From NCBI GenBank assembly GCA_018268915.1, contig JAFDVQ010000002.1:62001-126000 (forward strand): a stretch of DNA of 64,000 nt, written 5' to 3'. Positions 27,559 to 37,044 of the stretch are shown one piece after another. Each line of letters opens with the position of its first letter. Position 1 is the stretch's first letter. The DNA comes from Acidobacteriota bacterium. Its GTDB lineage: Bacteria > Acidobacteriota > Terriglobia > Terriglobales > Acidobacteriaceae. The position numbers and the translations under genes were made by a program. The notes beneath the pieces are model-generated. The model saw only the letters and a list, made by a program, of their open reading frames with translations. It was not told where the DNA came from and ran no database searches.

Positions 27559-29256
27559 TCATATCCGGAATTGCGATATTCGTGCACCAAGCTGCTCGGC
27601 GAGCGTCGAAAGTTCAGCCGCGCTGGCCTCGACATTCTCGCCCCCTTGCTGAATCTCTACGACGGCCGAGTTGACTCCTGCTATTTCTCGCGCAATGCTT
27701 GTCGACACCTGGGCCGTCTGAGACACGCGGTCATTCGCGTCATGAACGCCCCCCGACGCCTGCGCGATGTTGCTGGCAACATCTCTCGTGACCGTCGCCT
27801 GCTCCTCGATAGCCGCGGCGATGCTGGTGACGATCGTACCGACATCTTTGATAACAGTTGTGATCTGGCCAATCTCAGTCACTGCCACACCCGTCGAGTT
27901 CTGGATCCCGGCGATGCGAGCTTTGATGTCTTCTGTGGCTTCAGCTGTTTGTCGCGCAAGCTCTTTGATTTCGTTTGCGACTACTGCAAATCCTTTGCCG
28001 GCTGTTCCGGCTCGCGCAGCTTCAATGGTGGCATTCAGCGCAAGCAGCTTGGTCTGTGCGGAGATGTTTGTGATGGTCTCGGTTACGTGCCCGATCTCCT
28101 GAGCGGCATGGCCCAGCTTCTGCATCTGCTCTGAGATTGTGTGCGCCTGATCTGTCGCTTGTTCGCTGATCAGCCTGGCCTTTGACGTGTTGGCGGAAAT
28201 ATCGCCGACAGTCGCGCTCATCTGTTCCGTAGCGCTAGCCACCGAAGTAAGATTCGCGGTGGACTGTTCCATGCCGGTGGCAATCGAAAATGTATTGGCG
28301 CTCGCCTCTTCTGCCGCAGCGGCAACGCTGTGAGCCCTTTGCGACATGGAAGCCGCCCCAGAAGCAGTCTGCTTAGCCACTGCGGTCAGTTCGGTTGCAG
28401 CAGCAGCCAGCGTCTGAATGCCCCCCGAAATCCCGCTGAGCAGGTTGCGGAGGCTATCTGTCATTGTTTGGGAAGCCGCTGCCAGCTCACCAAACTCATC
28501 CGGCCTCCCCAGCACCTTCTCGGGCAGCCTTGCTCCACTCAGGTCTCCTGCGGCGATCGCCTTGATACGCTCGACTACGATTCCCAGGACCTGAGTCATT
28601 CTGCTGCTTATCAGGATCGAGACAGCGATACCGATTCCGATTCCGAGTGGAGTGCAGATAAGAACGAACCACTCCATCTCGCTTTGCCTTCTCACCGACG
28701 TGTCAATATCTTCCTTTAACAGAGCGGCGACGCTGTCATTCAGTCCGTCAATAGACTCCATTACGGCTTCGGCACGCGGCTTTACCCGCCGGGCAAAGTC
28801 GGTCTCAACAGGCGTCAAACGTCCCCCGCCTGCTCGCAAAGCATTATCGATGACCTCGGCCTCCTCCCTCTTAATCTCAGGCAGTTCGACAGCGAGCTTT
28901 GCTACCCGGTCCTTGTTAGCTTGCAAGACAAATCTCTTGCTCATCTCTGGGAGCGGCGCAAACGCAGCGTTAGTCTCCGCCCAGCCTTCTTCAAAGCGTC
29001 TCTTACCGGCTTTCGCAGCTTCCAGATCTCCTCTGTGCACCGCAAGTAGTACAGCTCGCACTTCAGATCTGGTTTGTTCCTGGTTCGAGTCCATCGTCTT
29101 CGCCGCCATCGCCAGAGGTATTCGGAAGCTTTCGACTCGATCGAGTGCATTGCCGACGGCCTTGGTCTGCCAGTAGACGATGGCAGAGGCGGCGAGCATC
29201 ATGCTCAATACGATTGAAAAGGCCAATAACAGTTGTGCGCGAATCTTGAGTTTCAT
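27559..29256 (-). CDS. Methyl-accepting chemotaxis protein of cluster 1
   Basis: A 565-residue MCP. A first helix (about 8-29), an outer four-helix-bundle-type sensor region (about 30-190), a second helix (about 193-215), a HAMP domain and a long signalling hairpin are visible. The hairpin tip reads [31 protein letters not shown] in the track of the protein, near the universal tip sequence but with T-I and T-A-G-K substitutions. The ligand is unknown. It lies between cheA and cheW in the minus-strand operon and is the obvious receptor for this array. The 60-base gap before it holds only a ribosome-binding site. Confidence 0.93.
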   Translation of the reverse strand: MKLKIRAQLLLAFSIVLSMMLAASAIVYWQTKAVGNALDRVESFRIPLAMAAKTMDSNQEQTRSEVRAVLLAVHRGDLEAAKAGKRRFEEGWAETNAAFAPLPEMSKRFVLQANKDRVAKLAVELPEIKREEAEVIDNALRAGGGRLTPVETDFARRVKPRAEAVMESIDGLNDSVAALLKEDIDTSVRRQSEMEWFVLICTPLGIGIGIAVSILISSRMTQVLGIVVERIKAIAAGDLSGARLPEKVLGRPDEFGELAAASQTMTDSLRNLLSGISGGIQTLAAAATELTAVAKQTASGAASMSQRAHSVAAAAEEASANTFSIATGMEQSTANLTSVASATEQMSATVGDISANTSKARLISEQATDQAHTISEQMQKLGHAAQEIGHVTETITNISAQTKLLALNATIEAARAGTAGKGFAVVANEIKELARQTAEATEDIKARIAGIQNSTGVAVTEIGQITTVIKDVGTIVTSIAAAIEEQATVTRDVASNIAQASGGVHDANDRVSQTAQVSTSIAREIAGVNSAVVEIQQGGENVEASAAELSTLAEQLGARISQFRI

Positions 29257-29316
29257 AGCGGATTCTTCTTTCTTGCTTACTGTTCAAAATGTCAGACATC
29301 TCGGAGATCGCGAAGA

Positions 29317-32300
29317 CTACGCCATCATTGGTTCTGAAGAAAGTTCTTGCTCCTTGCCGATTGCGCGAGACGTGTACTGTCGCAAGCACCCTAACAACTG
29401 TTCTCTATCGAGCTTCGTTTGGTATTCATTCACCCCGGCAGCCTTCCCTCGCGCCACATCTTCATCGCCGGCTAACGAAGTCAGTGCGATTACAGGTAGC
29501 TTCAGGGTGCGTTCATCTGCGCGAATCCGCCTCACCAACCCGAGGCCGTCAAGCCGTGGCATCTCAACATCAGTTACAACAGCATCTACTTCCTCTGGAT
29601 CGCTCAGAAGCAGTTCCCAGGCCGCTTCACCGTCCTGGGCATCGAGAACTCTGTATCCGTCCTCGGTCAGGAACCGCTTGATCTGGGCCCTGAAGAAATC
29701 AGAATCTTCCGCCAGCAACACCGTGACAGCATCATCTGGCGAATGACGGGAGATCTTGCCGTCCTTCGCCGTCCAGTCTGGCCATGCGTCGTCGATGAGT
29801 TCATGCAGATCTACAACGAGAACGGTCTTCTCTCGGACGATTGTCGATCCGGCAACGCCCGGCTGCCGGTGAGTAGAATGATCAATCCGAGCCTCTGCTT
29901 CGACAACGTCGACGGGCATCGTTCCCAGCAGGCCGATCTCGCGACCCCCTATCACCGCGATAATCACGGCTAAGTCGGATCCTTCGGGGATCGCTTCCAC
30001 CCTTGCAGTGTCTGCCAGCGTTACCACGGGAAGCAGGCCGCCGTTGTATTGCATGGTCCGCCGTCCGCCGATCATCTCGATCTTGCAAGAGTCGACTCGT
30101 TCGATCCGACGGACAGTGTCTGAATGCACGGCGCACAGAGTGCCGGGGCCATTGCCGAAAAGGACAAGAGAGTGTAGATCCTCTGATCGAGCTCTACCCA
30201 CGGTGTCATCCTGCCCGCTTTCCACGGATGGCATGGCAGCGGCAGAGCCTATGTTCGCCTTGCCTGCAATACCGGCGATGTCAACGATGAGCGCGATTGA
30301 GCCGTCGCCGAGGATGGTTGCTCCCGCGTATTCCTCCAGTCCTTTCAGGTGGCTCCCCAGCGGCTTGACCACGATTTCTTCAGTGTGCTGAAAGCGGCTG
30401 ACCACCAGACCGTACGACTGCGTGCCTGTCGTAACCACCACAATCTCAAGCTCGCGTTCATTGGCGTGCCGGTGTGAGTTCGGGCTTTCGGGGCTTGAGC
30501 TGAAGGATGAGAAAAGACCGGATACCGCAGAATCTCTAAGAAGTTGCTCCAGTCGCACCAGCGGAATCAGTCTGTCGCGCAGAACCAGAACCTCCACCTC
30601 GCCCAGCTTCTCGACGCGAGCTTTGGAGTCTCCTGGAACAACATGTCGCATCTCCTCCACATTGATCTGCGGAACAGCGAACTGCTCTTCATCAACCGAG
30701 ACAATCAAGCAAGGGATGATCGCCAGCGTGAGTGGCAGTTTGATTCGGAAGGTCGTGCCGCGTCCCGCGACTGAAATGATCTCAATCTTGCCTCCGAGAT
30801 GATCGAGATTGGTCTTGACTACGTCCATCCCGACTCCGCGGCCTGATACCTCGCTGACTTCTGAGCTGGTCGAAAATCCAGGCAGGAAGATCAAAGCCAT
30901 CTTGTCTTTGGAAGACATCGATTCCAGCTTCTCAGCGGTCAGCAGGCCTTTTGACAGCGCAGCTTTTCCAAGCACGTCCGGATCGATACCTCGACCATCG
31001 TCCTCGATCTCCACGACTACCTGTCCTGCTTCGTGCCTGGCCTCGATCTTCAACCGGCCTTCCATCCTCTTTCCTGCGGCTACCCGATCTGCTGGCGATT
31101 CAATGCCATGGTCAACCGCATTGCGCACCATATGCGTAAGCGGGTCAGACAGAGACTCGAGCAGGGTTCGATCGAGAGCTACATCTCTCCCATGAATTTC
31201 GAGCTGCACCTCCTTCTTAAGAGAAGCCGCCAGGTCCCGGACCAGGCGCGGGAGCTTTCCGAACACATTGCCGATCGCCTGAAGCCGCGTTTGCATAACA
31301 ACGTCTTGAAGTTCGCTGGCAATCTGGTTGATGCGTTGGTTCGCTGCGTTGAGCGCCTGCGTGTCGTTTTGTGCTATGGATGTTCTCAGCTGGTTCTTTC
31401 CAAGCACCAGTTCGCCCGTCAGATTCATCAGGGTGTCGAGCGTTGACACATTGACGCGAACGCTGTCTTCAACAGTGGCAGACGCCGCCTGCGATACGGG
31501 GATGAGGGCATTCGCATCTTCAGGCGATGGCGAAGACAAAGGTGCCGACGTGTCGGCGGCGCTTTGGGCCTTCGTCGATATGAGAATGTCGTTCGCAGGA
31601 GCAGATTCGCTGCGAGCCTCGGGGGCGGATAGCAGCGCCACCTTGTTGGCCTTATTGAGCTGCAGGATTTCGAGTGCTTCAGGTTCTCTGCTGCTCGCCA
31701 GCGCGACTCTCAATGGAAGTCGATTGATGATCGGATCGTCGAGAGTTCCCACGGCCTCGAATGCGACTTCGCATTCCAGAACTTCTCCGACGTCGAGAAA
31801 CGTGCGGAATAGCTCCGCTATTGTTCGGCCTTGCCGTTCGACGTCGTGGATCAAATCGTGCTCGACCAGGTAGACAGATTGGTTGCGCTCTGTAGCCTGT
31901 TCGTATGCGAAGCGTGATACCGCTATTCCGATAGGGCTTCCTTCTGAACACAGCGTGATCTTCTCCGAGATGGAAGCCTTTCTGTCCTGTGGCAAATACG
32001 AAGATGCAAGCCCTGTGAGATTCTGAACGAGTTCATCGATGTCGACGTGAACGCTCTCGGCTGGGCGGTTGATCATAACGCGCAACTGGTCGAAGGCCCC
32101 TAGAAGAAGATTCGTAACCTCGGCGTTCGGAGCCATCTTGCGCGAGCGAATCATGTCCAGGACGGTCTCTGCTTTGTGGGCAAGCTCTTTGACGTTGTTC
32201 AATCCGAAGAAGCTGCTCGCTCCCTTTATCGAATGAGCAGCGCGAAACACCTTGTTGACTAGTTCGATGTCGATCTCCGCTCCGCGGGCCTCCATTGCCA

Positions 32301-32397
32301 GCAGGTCTACTTCGATCGTCGCCAGGTGTTCTCGTGCCTCGTTTACGAACTCCGCAAGCAACTCGTCGTCAAAATCAAGATTTATATTCTGGTTCAT
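29317..32397 (-). CDS. cheA: CheA-REC hybrid kinase of chemotaxis cluster 1, with two CheW-like domains
   Basis: A 1,026-residue kinase: Hpt domain with H55 in AAHSIKGASSFFG, an intermediate region, the dimer and ATPase domains (MVRNAVDHGIE N box, DDGRGID, GRGVGMDVV), a CheW-like domain (about 550-690), a second CheW-like domain (about 730-870) and a C-terminal receiver (about 891-1011) with D943 in VVTDVEMPRLDG and K995. A receiver fused to CheA is common in the alternative-function and type IV pilus chemosensory systems and may act as a phosphate sink. The GTG/ATG pair at 32400-32395 leaves ATG 32397 best placed after GCGAGG. The STAS gene ends ten bases upstream. Confidence 0.93.
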   Translation of the reverse strand: MNQNINLDFDDELLAEFVNEAREHLATIEVDLLAMEARGAEIDIELVNKVFRAAHSIKGASSFFGLNNVKELAHKAETVLDMIRSRKMAPNAEVTNLLLGAFDQLRVMINRPAESVHVDIDELVQNLTGLASSYLPQDRKASISEKITLCSEGSPIGIAVSRFAYEQATERNQSVYLVEHDLIHDVERQGRTIAELFRTFLDVGEVLECEVAFEAVGTLDDPIINRLPLRVALASSREPEALEILQLNKANKVALLSAPEARSESAPANDILISTKAQSAADTSAPLSSPSPEDANALIPVSQAASATVEDSVRVNVSTLDTLMNLTGELVLGKNQLRTSIAQNDTQALNAANQRINQIASELQDVVMQTRLQAIGNVFGKLPRLVRDLAASLKKEVQLEIHGRDVALDRTLLESLSDPLTHMVRNAVDHGIESPADRVAAGKRMEGRLKIEARHEAGQVVVEIEDDGRGIDPDVLGKAALSKGLLTAEKLESMSSKDKMALIFLPGFSTSSEVSEVSGRGVGMDVVKTNLDHLGGKIEIISVAGRGTTFRIKLPLTLAIIPCLIVSVDEEQFAVPQINVEEMRHVVPGDSKARVEKLGEVEVLVLRDRLIPLVRLEQLLRDSAVSGLFSSFSSSPESPNSHRHANERELEIVVVTTGTQSYGLVVSRFQHTEEIVVKPLGSHLKGLEEYAGATILGDGSIALIVDIAGIAGKANIGSAAAMPSVESGQDDTVGRARSEDLHSLVLFGNGPGTLCAVHSDTVRRIERVDSCKIEMIGGRRTMQYNGGLLPVVTLADTARVEAIPEGSDLAVIIAVIGGREIGLLGTMPVDVVEAEARIDHSTHRQPGVAGSTIVREKTVLVVDLHELIDDAWPDWTAKDGKISRHSPDDAVTVLLAEDSDFFRAQIKRFLTEDGYRVLDAQDGEAAWELLLSDPEEVDAVVTDVEMPRLDGLGLVRRIRADERTLKLPVIALTSLAGDEDVARGKAAGVNEYQTKLDREQLLGCLRQYTSRAIGKEQELSSEPMMA

Positions 32398-32409
32398 CAC
32401 CGCGCCTCG

Positions 32410-32724
32410 CTACTCAGCAGGGCTCACTTGGAGCCTGTTCACAAGGCGCATGCTCTGCAGAAGGCGGAAGATCTCAGCGGATACGTTCGTCACTCTGACA
32501 GAGCCGGCGTGCGAGGCAACTGTATTTGCAGCGGCAATCAACAGGCCGATACCGCTTGAATCGAGCATGTATGTGTCCGACAGATCAAACACCAGTTGCC
32601 GCGCGCCCTTCGCAACCATGTCCTTCAGTTCACGCCCGATCTCAGGAACCACCAGCGCGGTGAAGTCACCTTGAATCGCTACAACTCCACATTGGCCTTC
32701 AAGCCTCGCGGAACAAACGCTCAT
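32410..32724 (-). CDS. STAS-domain anti-sigma factor antagonist (RsbV/HsbA-like)
   Basis: A 104-residue STAS protein. The phosphorylatable Ser lies in YMLDSSGIGLLI, the conserved D-S-S/T-G motif of RsbV/SpoIIAA-type antagonists. In such systems the kinase (RsbW type) phosphorylates it and a PP2C phosphatase (RsbU type) removes the phosphate; only the bare form binds the kinase or another client. Both partner genes sit directly upstream in the same operon. AGGAGAG precedes the ATG. Its target here may not be a classical sigma factor, because no sigma gene is adjacent. Confidence 0.92.
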   Translation of the reverse strand: MSVCSARLEGQCGVVAIQGDFTALVVPEIGRELKDMVAKGARQLVFDLSDTYMLDSSGIGLLIAAANTVASHAGSVRVTNVSAEIFRLLQSMRLVNRLQVSPAE

Positions 32725-32727
32725 TTC

Positions 32728-33132
32728 TCAGCTCTCCTTTCTTGTTCGGCCAATCCACAGTGCGATGCGGTTGCCTTGCTGGTTGAAGCTGACCCGGTCG
32801 GCATACAATCGGCAGAGATGCAGCCCGCGGCCGCCCCGGCTTCTTACACCAGATCGTTTTCGGATGGTGTCCTTCCACGGGAATCCCGCTCCTTCATCGC
32901 TCACTTCCAGGCGAACCCATTTCCTTCCGACTCGAAGGCTAAATCCAACTGAGTTATCGGCATTCCTGCGATTACCGTGAACGATTGCGTTCACCACGCA
33001 CTCCCTTGCCAGCAGTTCGACCGGAAATGCAATAGACGAAGCACCCGCCGCTTGTAGGAACGTGCGGACTCGAAGAAGGAGCGCCTCGGCTTCTTCAAGT
33101 CTCGAGGGGATAGTTTGCCGCAGAAAGTTCAC
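32728..33132 (-). CDS. RsbW-like serine kinase (HATPase_c_2)
   Basis: A 134-residue GHKL ATPase without a phosphorylated His domain. The N box is ELLARECVVNAIVHGN, the G1 box DEGAGF and the G2 box GGRGLHL, as in RsbW/SpoIIAB-type switch kinases. It would phosphorylate the STAS protein encoded three bases downstream. The start codon is GTG with GAGGGG before it. It may itself bind and hold an unknown client. The very close spacing on both sides shows one transcript with the phosphatase and STAS genes. Confidence 0.88.
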   Translation of the reverse strand: MNFLRQTIPSRLEEAEALLLRVRTFLQAAGASSIAFPVELLARECVVNAIVHGNRRNADNSVGFSLRVGRKWVRLEVSDEGAGFPWKDTIRKRSGVRSRGGRGLHLCRLYADRVSFNQQGNRIALWIGRTRKES

Positions 33133-33148
33133 TGAACCCCTCGCCCGG

Positions 33149-34273
33149 TCACAGCTCTATCCCCATCAGTAAAACGTCGTCTGGGCAACTCATGCCGCTC
33201 CTGATCTCTTTCACCACCTGAGGTACCAGGCTCGAAAGAGAAAGAGCCCGCAGGCGAACGCACGCGTCAGAAAGCCGTCGCAGGCCTTCGTCGCAAGAAC
33301 ATCGGCAGTCAATCAGTCCATCTGTATACAGAAAAAGCCTGTCGCCGGGCTTCAGCTTCATTTCGATGCGACCAAAAGCGGCGTCGTTGAAAGCACCCAG
33401 CACGTCTCCCGGCTGGCGGATACTCGTAACTTCATCACGGTCCCGGTGAACAACAATCGCTGGAGTGTGTCCTGCATTCACCAGAGATAGTTGACCAGTT
33501 TGATGATTCAGCCGGGCATAGATCACCGTAAAGAACGCTCCGGTTGGAAGGAGTCGGCACATGGAGCTGTTCATGGATTGCATGATTTGGCTCGGAACAT
33601 TTGGCAGCGAAGCGTATTCCACCGCTAGTGCCTTCAGGCACCCCGTCCAGAGCGACGCAGCCAGGTCGTGCCCGCTCGCATCGGCAACCATGTAGTCCAC
33701 AACGTGAGGACCGGTCTGAATCACGTCATAGAAATCGCCGCCAGCTGGAAGCACCTGTCGAACGCATGCGGCAAATCGCGCGTCTGGAACATCCTCAGGC
33801 GATGGCATCAAATTCTGCTGCGCTACAGCCAACCGGCTCATTCGCTCAGCCTGAAGATGCGCCAGTTTCTCATAGGCTTGTCTGAGCCGAAGGTGCGTCC
33901 GAACGCGAGCGATTACCTCTGCGCCGACGATTGGCTTGGTAATGTAGTCGACACCGCCGGCTTCGAAGCCCTCCACCTTTTTGCGAATGTCTTCGTTTGC
34001 CGAGATGAACAGAATCGGAGTGCCTGCGCAAAGCCCCTCTGAGTTCAGCTGCCGGCACAGATCGAATCCAGATCCGTCCGGGAGGTGAACATCCAGAAGC
34101 ACCAGGTCCGGCTTTAGTTCGTAGACGCTGCTCAGCGCGCTCGCAACGTCTCCTGCCTCAGCTGTCAGAAACCCTGACATCCTCAGTAGTCCACTGATCG
34201 TGTAAACAATTGTGGGGTCGTCATCTACCACCAGGATGAGCGACGAATCTTTCGCGCTGCGAACAACAGACAT
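33149..34273 (-). CDS. Response regulator with PP2C-type (SpoIIE/RsbU) phosphatase output
   Basis: A 374-residue protein. The N-terminal receiver has VVDDDP, the phosphorylated Asp in LVLLDVHLPDGSG and ITKPI with the conserved Lys. After a coiled linker (about 130-160) comes a SpoIIE/RsbU domain with metal-binding acids in AGGDFYDV, DASGHDLAAS and GDRLFLYTDGLID. Phosphorylation of the receiver should switch on removal of phosphate from the STAS protein. The frame reaches 34297, but ATG 34273 follows GTGGGGA and begins just before the receiver. It is the first gene of the minus-strand operon that also holds cheA, mcp, cheW, cheB and cheR. Confidence 0.93.
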   Translation of the reverse strand: MSVVRSAKDSSLILVVDDDPTIVYTISGLLRMSGFLTAEAGDVASALSSVYELKPDLVLLDVHLPDGSGFDLCRQLNSEGLCAGTPILFISANEDIRKKVEGFEAGGVDYITKPIVGAEVIARVRTHLRLRQAYEKLAHLQAERMSRLAVAQQNLMPSPEDVPDARFAACVRQVLPAGGDFYDVIQTGPHVVDYMVADASGHDLAASLWTGCLKALAVEYASLPNVPSQIMQSMNSSMCRLLPTGAFFTVIYARLNHQTGQLSLVNAGHTPAIVVHRDRDEVTSIRQPGDVLGAFNDAAFGRIEMKLKPGDRLFLYTDGLIDCRCSCDEGLRRLSDACVRLRALSLSSLVPQVVKEIRSGMSCPDDVLLMGIEL

Positions 34274-34342
34274 ACAAATTCCCCACAATCTCGCCATCGT
34301 TCAATTGGAGTTACTCTCCCGGTCCGGATTGTGCACCTTTCC

Positions 34343-34369
34343 ATATCGGCACATTCCGGGCGATCGATA
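34343..34369 (-). promoter_or_regulatory. Sigma-28-type promoter candidate before the PP2C-che operon
   Basis: On the minus strand TATCGATC, 11 bases, then GCCGATAT. The -10 differs from GCCGATAA only in its last base, and CCGATAT is the Bacillus sigma-D form; the -35 shares four of eight bases with TAAAGTTT. It ends 70 bases before the ATG at 34273. Moderate match. Confidence 0.4.
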
Positions 34370-34458
34370 GTTCACATCGAGCAGTTCTCAACAACCGCAC
34401 AACTCTAGACCCCTTTGAAATCGGAAACTTCGACCCGCCGGAACTCAGCTTGTGAAAC

Positions 34459-34485
34459 TGATGATTGAGCGTGACTGGTCGATAA
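34459..34485 (+). promoter_or_regulatory. Sigma-28-type promoter candidate before the receiver/GGDEF-EAL operon
   Basis: TGATGATT, 11 bases, then GTCGATAA. Seven of eight bases match the FliA -10 and five of eight the -35, with the exact 11-base spacer. It ends 66 bases before the ATG of the receiver gene at 34551. It faces away from the similar minus-strand motif at 34343-34369 in the same 277-base divergent region. Confidence 0.42.
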
Positions 34486-34550
34486 CACAGACAGACCTGT
34501 ATCCGCTCACGCCATTGTGCTGACAGAGCAGAGTCAAACGAGATCGCTCA

Positions 34551-34934
34551 ATGGCTCACGTGTTGCTTGTCGAAGATAACGAACTAAACCGCGACATGCT
34601 CTCCAGACGCCTCAAGCGATGTGGCTGGGTAGTTTCGAGTGCTGAGGACGGCTGGCGTGCCGTATGCATGGCTGAGCAGGAGCGCCCTGACGTAATCCTG
34701 ATGGACCTGAGCCTCCCTGTGCTGAGCGGATGGGATGCCACTCGCAAAATCAGGCAGATGCCCGAAATCAACGACATTCCCATCATTGCGTTGAGTGCCC
34801 ACGCGATGCTGGATGATCGAACATCAGCCCTAGCGGCCGGATGCGACGACTTCGAAACCAAACCAATTGACTTCGACCGGCTCGTCACGAAAATGAATGC
34901 ACTTAGGTTGGAAAGGTTTCGCGATGAACACTAA
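34551..34934 (+). CDS. Single-domain response regulator (DivK/CheY-like)
   Basis: A 127-residue receiver: VEDNELN acidic pocket, the phosphorylated Asp in LMDLSLPVLSG, ALSAHAM with the switch Ser, and FETKPID with the conserved Lys. The LSAHAM-x-x-DR phrase is typical of receivers that accept phosphate from hybrid kinases and Hpt proteins. No output domain. It overlaps the next gene by 11 bases, so it probably works with the REC-GGDEF-EAL protein. Confidence 0.9.
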   Translation: MAHVLLVEDNELNRDMLSRRLKRCGWVVSSAEDGWRAVCMAEQERPDVILMDLSLPVLSGWDATRKIRQMPEINDIPIIALSAHAMLDDRTSALAAGCDDFETKPIDFDRLVTKMNALRLERFRDEH

Positions 34935-37038
34935 CCGGATTCTCGTCGTCGATGATGAAGAGTTCAATAGAGATGTTTGCGTAAGACGGCTGCAGCGAAA
35001 GGGCTTCGAAGCCATCTCCGCCTCTTCAGGCGATCAGGCTCTCGAGAAGCTACAAGCTCAAAGTGTTGATCTCATCCTGCTGGATTACATGATGCCGGGT
35101 CTGAGCGGTCTGGACCTGCTTCGATTTCTGCGTCAGTCCTGGTCTGCGCAGGAACTGCCCATCATTATGGTGACTGCCGTAACAGATAGCCACAGCATCG
35201 CTCAGGCATTGGACGAAGGCGCTAACGACTATATAACCAAGCCGATCGACTTCTCTGTGGCGATGGCTCGCATTCGTTCTCAGCTCGCGCGCAAGCGAGC
35301 TGAAGCCGCGCTTCGTAAGAGTGAAGAACGCTATGCGCTAGCCGCGAAAGGTGCAAACGATGGCCTCTGGGACTGGGACCTGGTCAGCAACGAAATCTAC
35401 TACTCGCCCCGCTGGAGAGAAATGATCGGCCTCAGCGAAGACATCTCACACGATCCGGCCGAATGGACTTCCCGGGTGCACCAGACGGATGTTGACGACC
35501 TCAAAGCTGCTTTGCTTAAGCACATCGAAGGCCTTGACTCGACCTTACAGGTCGAATACCGCATTCGTCATCGGAACGGGTCTTATCGCTGGGTGTCAAC
35601 ACGCGCTCTTGCAGTCCGCAATGATGCCGGCAAGGCGATCAGGATGGTGGGATCGCAGAGCGACGTTACCGACAGAATAACAACGGATCCTCTCACCGGC
35701 CTCGCAAATCGCCTGCTGTTCGACGCTCGACTCGAGGAGTCGCTGCATCAGTACCGGGAAGGCAGTCGCTACTCTTTTGCAGTCCTATATCTTGACGTTG
35801 ACCGCTTCAAATTGATTAACGACAGCCTCGGTCACGCGGCAGGAGACAGCTTGCTTCGCGAGGTCGCCACGCGGCTTCGCAATTCGGTTCGCGACATGGA
35901 GATATCATCACGCCCTGACAGCGATATCGTTGCAAGGCTGGGCGGAGACGAGTTTGCCATCCTGCTCCTGGGAATTGCCGATCGCGCTCAGGCCGAAAAC
36001 GCGTGTGAGCGCTTGGCGACTGCCATTCGCCCTGCGATTCAACTGCCAGACAACGACATCTACTGTTCCGTGAGCATCGGCGTTGTGCTCGCATCTCAGA
36101 CATACAACGCCATCTCCGAGATGCTGCGCGACGCCGACACAGCGATGTATGCCGCAAAAGCGGTCGGAGGCGGACATTGGGCAGTCTTCGAGCCAGCCAT
36201 GCAGAATCGGGTTCGCATGCGGCTGCAGACCGAGACTGACCTCCGCCACGCGCTTGATCGCAGAGAGCTCCGGGTTTTCTACCAGCCACGCGTTATGCTC
36301 TCGACCGGCGAGATCCGCGGCTTTGAAGCTCTGGTCAGGTGGAATCATCCCGCAAGAGGTCTCATCATGCCCGGAGAATTTATCTCCATCGCTGAAGAGA
36401 CTGGCTTGATCGTTGAAATCGGGGCCTGGATTCTAAAGGAAGCTTGCCGTCAGATGAAGGAGTGGCACGGCCAATACGCCCGCCACCCACAGCTCGATAT
36501 TGCAGTGAATCTTTCCGTTAGGCAGTGTCGGGAACCTGATCTCGTAGCCCAGATCAAAGCAACGCTGGATGAAACCGGTCTGCCTCCAGAATGTCTTCAC
36601 CTCGAGCTTACTGAGAGCCTCCTGCTGGATGACATCGCATCCGCAAGAAAGCTCCTTCAAGATCTCAAAGCACTCGGCGTGGGATTGAAGATCGACGACT
36701 TTGGCACTGGATACTCCAGCCTGCGGTATTTGTGCGACCTCCCGTTTGACACTCTCAAGATTGATCGCTCTTTCACAATCCAACTCGGCGCCGGAGAAGA
36801 CACAGCAGAGGACTCCGTCATTCGCACCATCATCGCGATGGCCCAGAACATGAGCATGGGCGTAATCGCCGAAGGCGTGGAGACAGAGGAGCATGTGAAA
36901 CGCCTGCTTGCCATCGGATGTCACTTCGGGCAAGGCTTTTTCTTTTCAAAACCAGTCAGCGCGGCTGATACGGAGCAGTTGCTTGCAGGACATGCAAGCT
37001 GGCTCCCGCGCTCCAGCGCATTGATTGAATGCAGGTGA
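34924..37038 (+). CDS. Response regulator with PAS, GGDEF and EAL domains (c-di-GMP turnover)
   Basis: A soluble 704-residue protein: receiver (D54 in ILLDYMMPGLSG), PAS/PAC domain (about 140-255), GGDEF domain with an intact GGDEF at 340-344 and EAL domain with intact EAL at 468-470 and DDFGTGYSSL. Both catalytic signatures are complete, so it could make or break down c-di-GMP depending on state. No RxxD inhibitory site is found at the usual distance before GGDEF. The ATG at 34924 has GGAAAGG before it, while the longer frame from 34897 has none. It is followed six bases later by the TonB-dependent receptor, a spacing that implies one transcript. Confidence 0.93.
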   Translation: MNTNRILVVDDEEFNRDVCVRRLQRKGFEAISASSGDQALEKLQAQSVDLILLDYMMPGLSGLDLLRFLRQSWSAQELPIIMVTAVTDSHSIAQALDEGANDYITKPIDFSVAMARIRSQLARKRAEAALRKSEERYALAAKGANDGLWDWDLVSNEIYYSPRWREMIGLSEDISHDPAEWTSRVHQTDVDDLKAALLKHIEGLDSTLQVEYRIRHRNGSYRWVSTRALAVRNDAGKAIRMVGSQSDVTDRITTDPLTGLANRLLFDARLEESLHQYREGSRYSFAVLYLDVDRFKLINDSLGHAAGDSLLREVATRLRNSVRDMEISSRPDSDIVARLGGDEFAILLLGIADRAQAENACERLATAIRPAIQLPDNDIYCSVSIGVVLASQTYNAISEMLRDADTAMYAAKAVGGGHWAVFEPAMQNRVRMRLQTETDLRHALDRRELRVFYQPRVMLSTGEIRGFEALVRWNHPARGLIMPGEFISIAEETGLIVEIGAWILKEACRQMKEWHGQYARHPQLDIAVNLSVRQCREPDLVAQIKATLDETGLPPECLHLELTESLLLDDIASARKLLQDLKALGVGLKIDDFGTGYSSLRYLCDLPFDTLKIDRSFTIQLGAGEDTAEDSVIRTIIAMAQNMSMGVIAEGVETEEHVKRLLAIGCHFGQGFFFSKPVSAADTEQLLAGHASWLPRSSALIECR

Positions 37039-37044
37039 ACCGTA

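Noticed and set aside
29257..29316. Possible separate promoter before the cluster 1 MCP
   Set aside because: The 60-base gap has a ribosome-binding site but no recognisable -10/-35 pair; it is more likely read through from the upstream operon.
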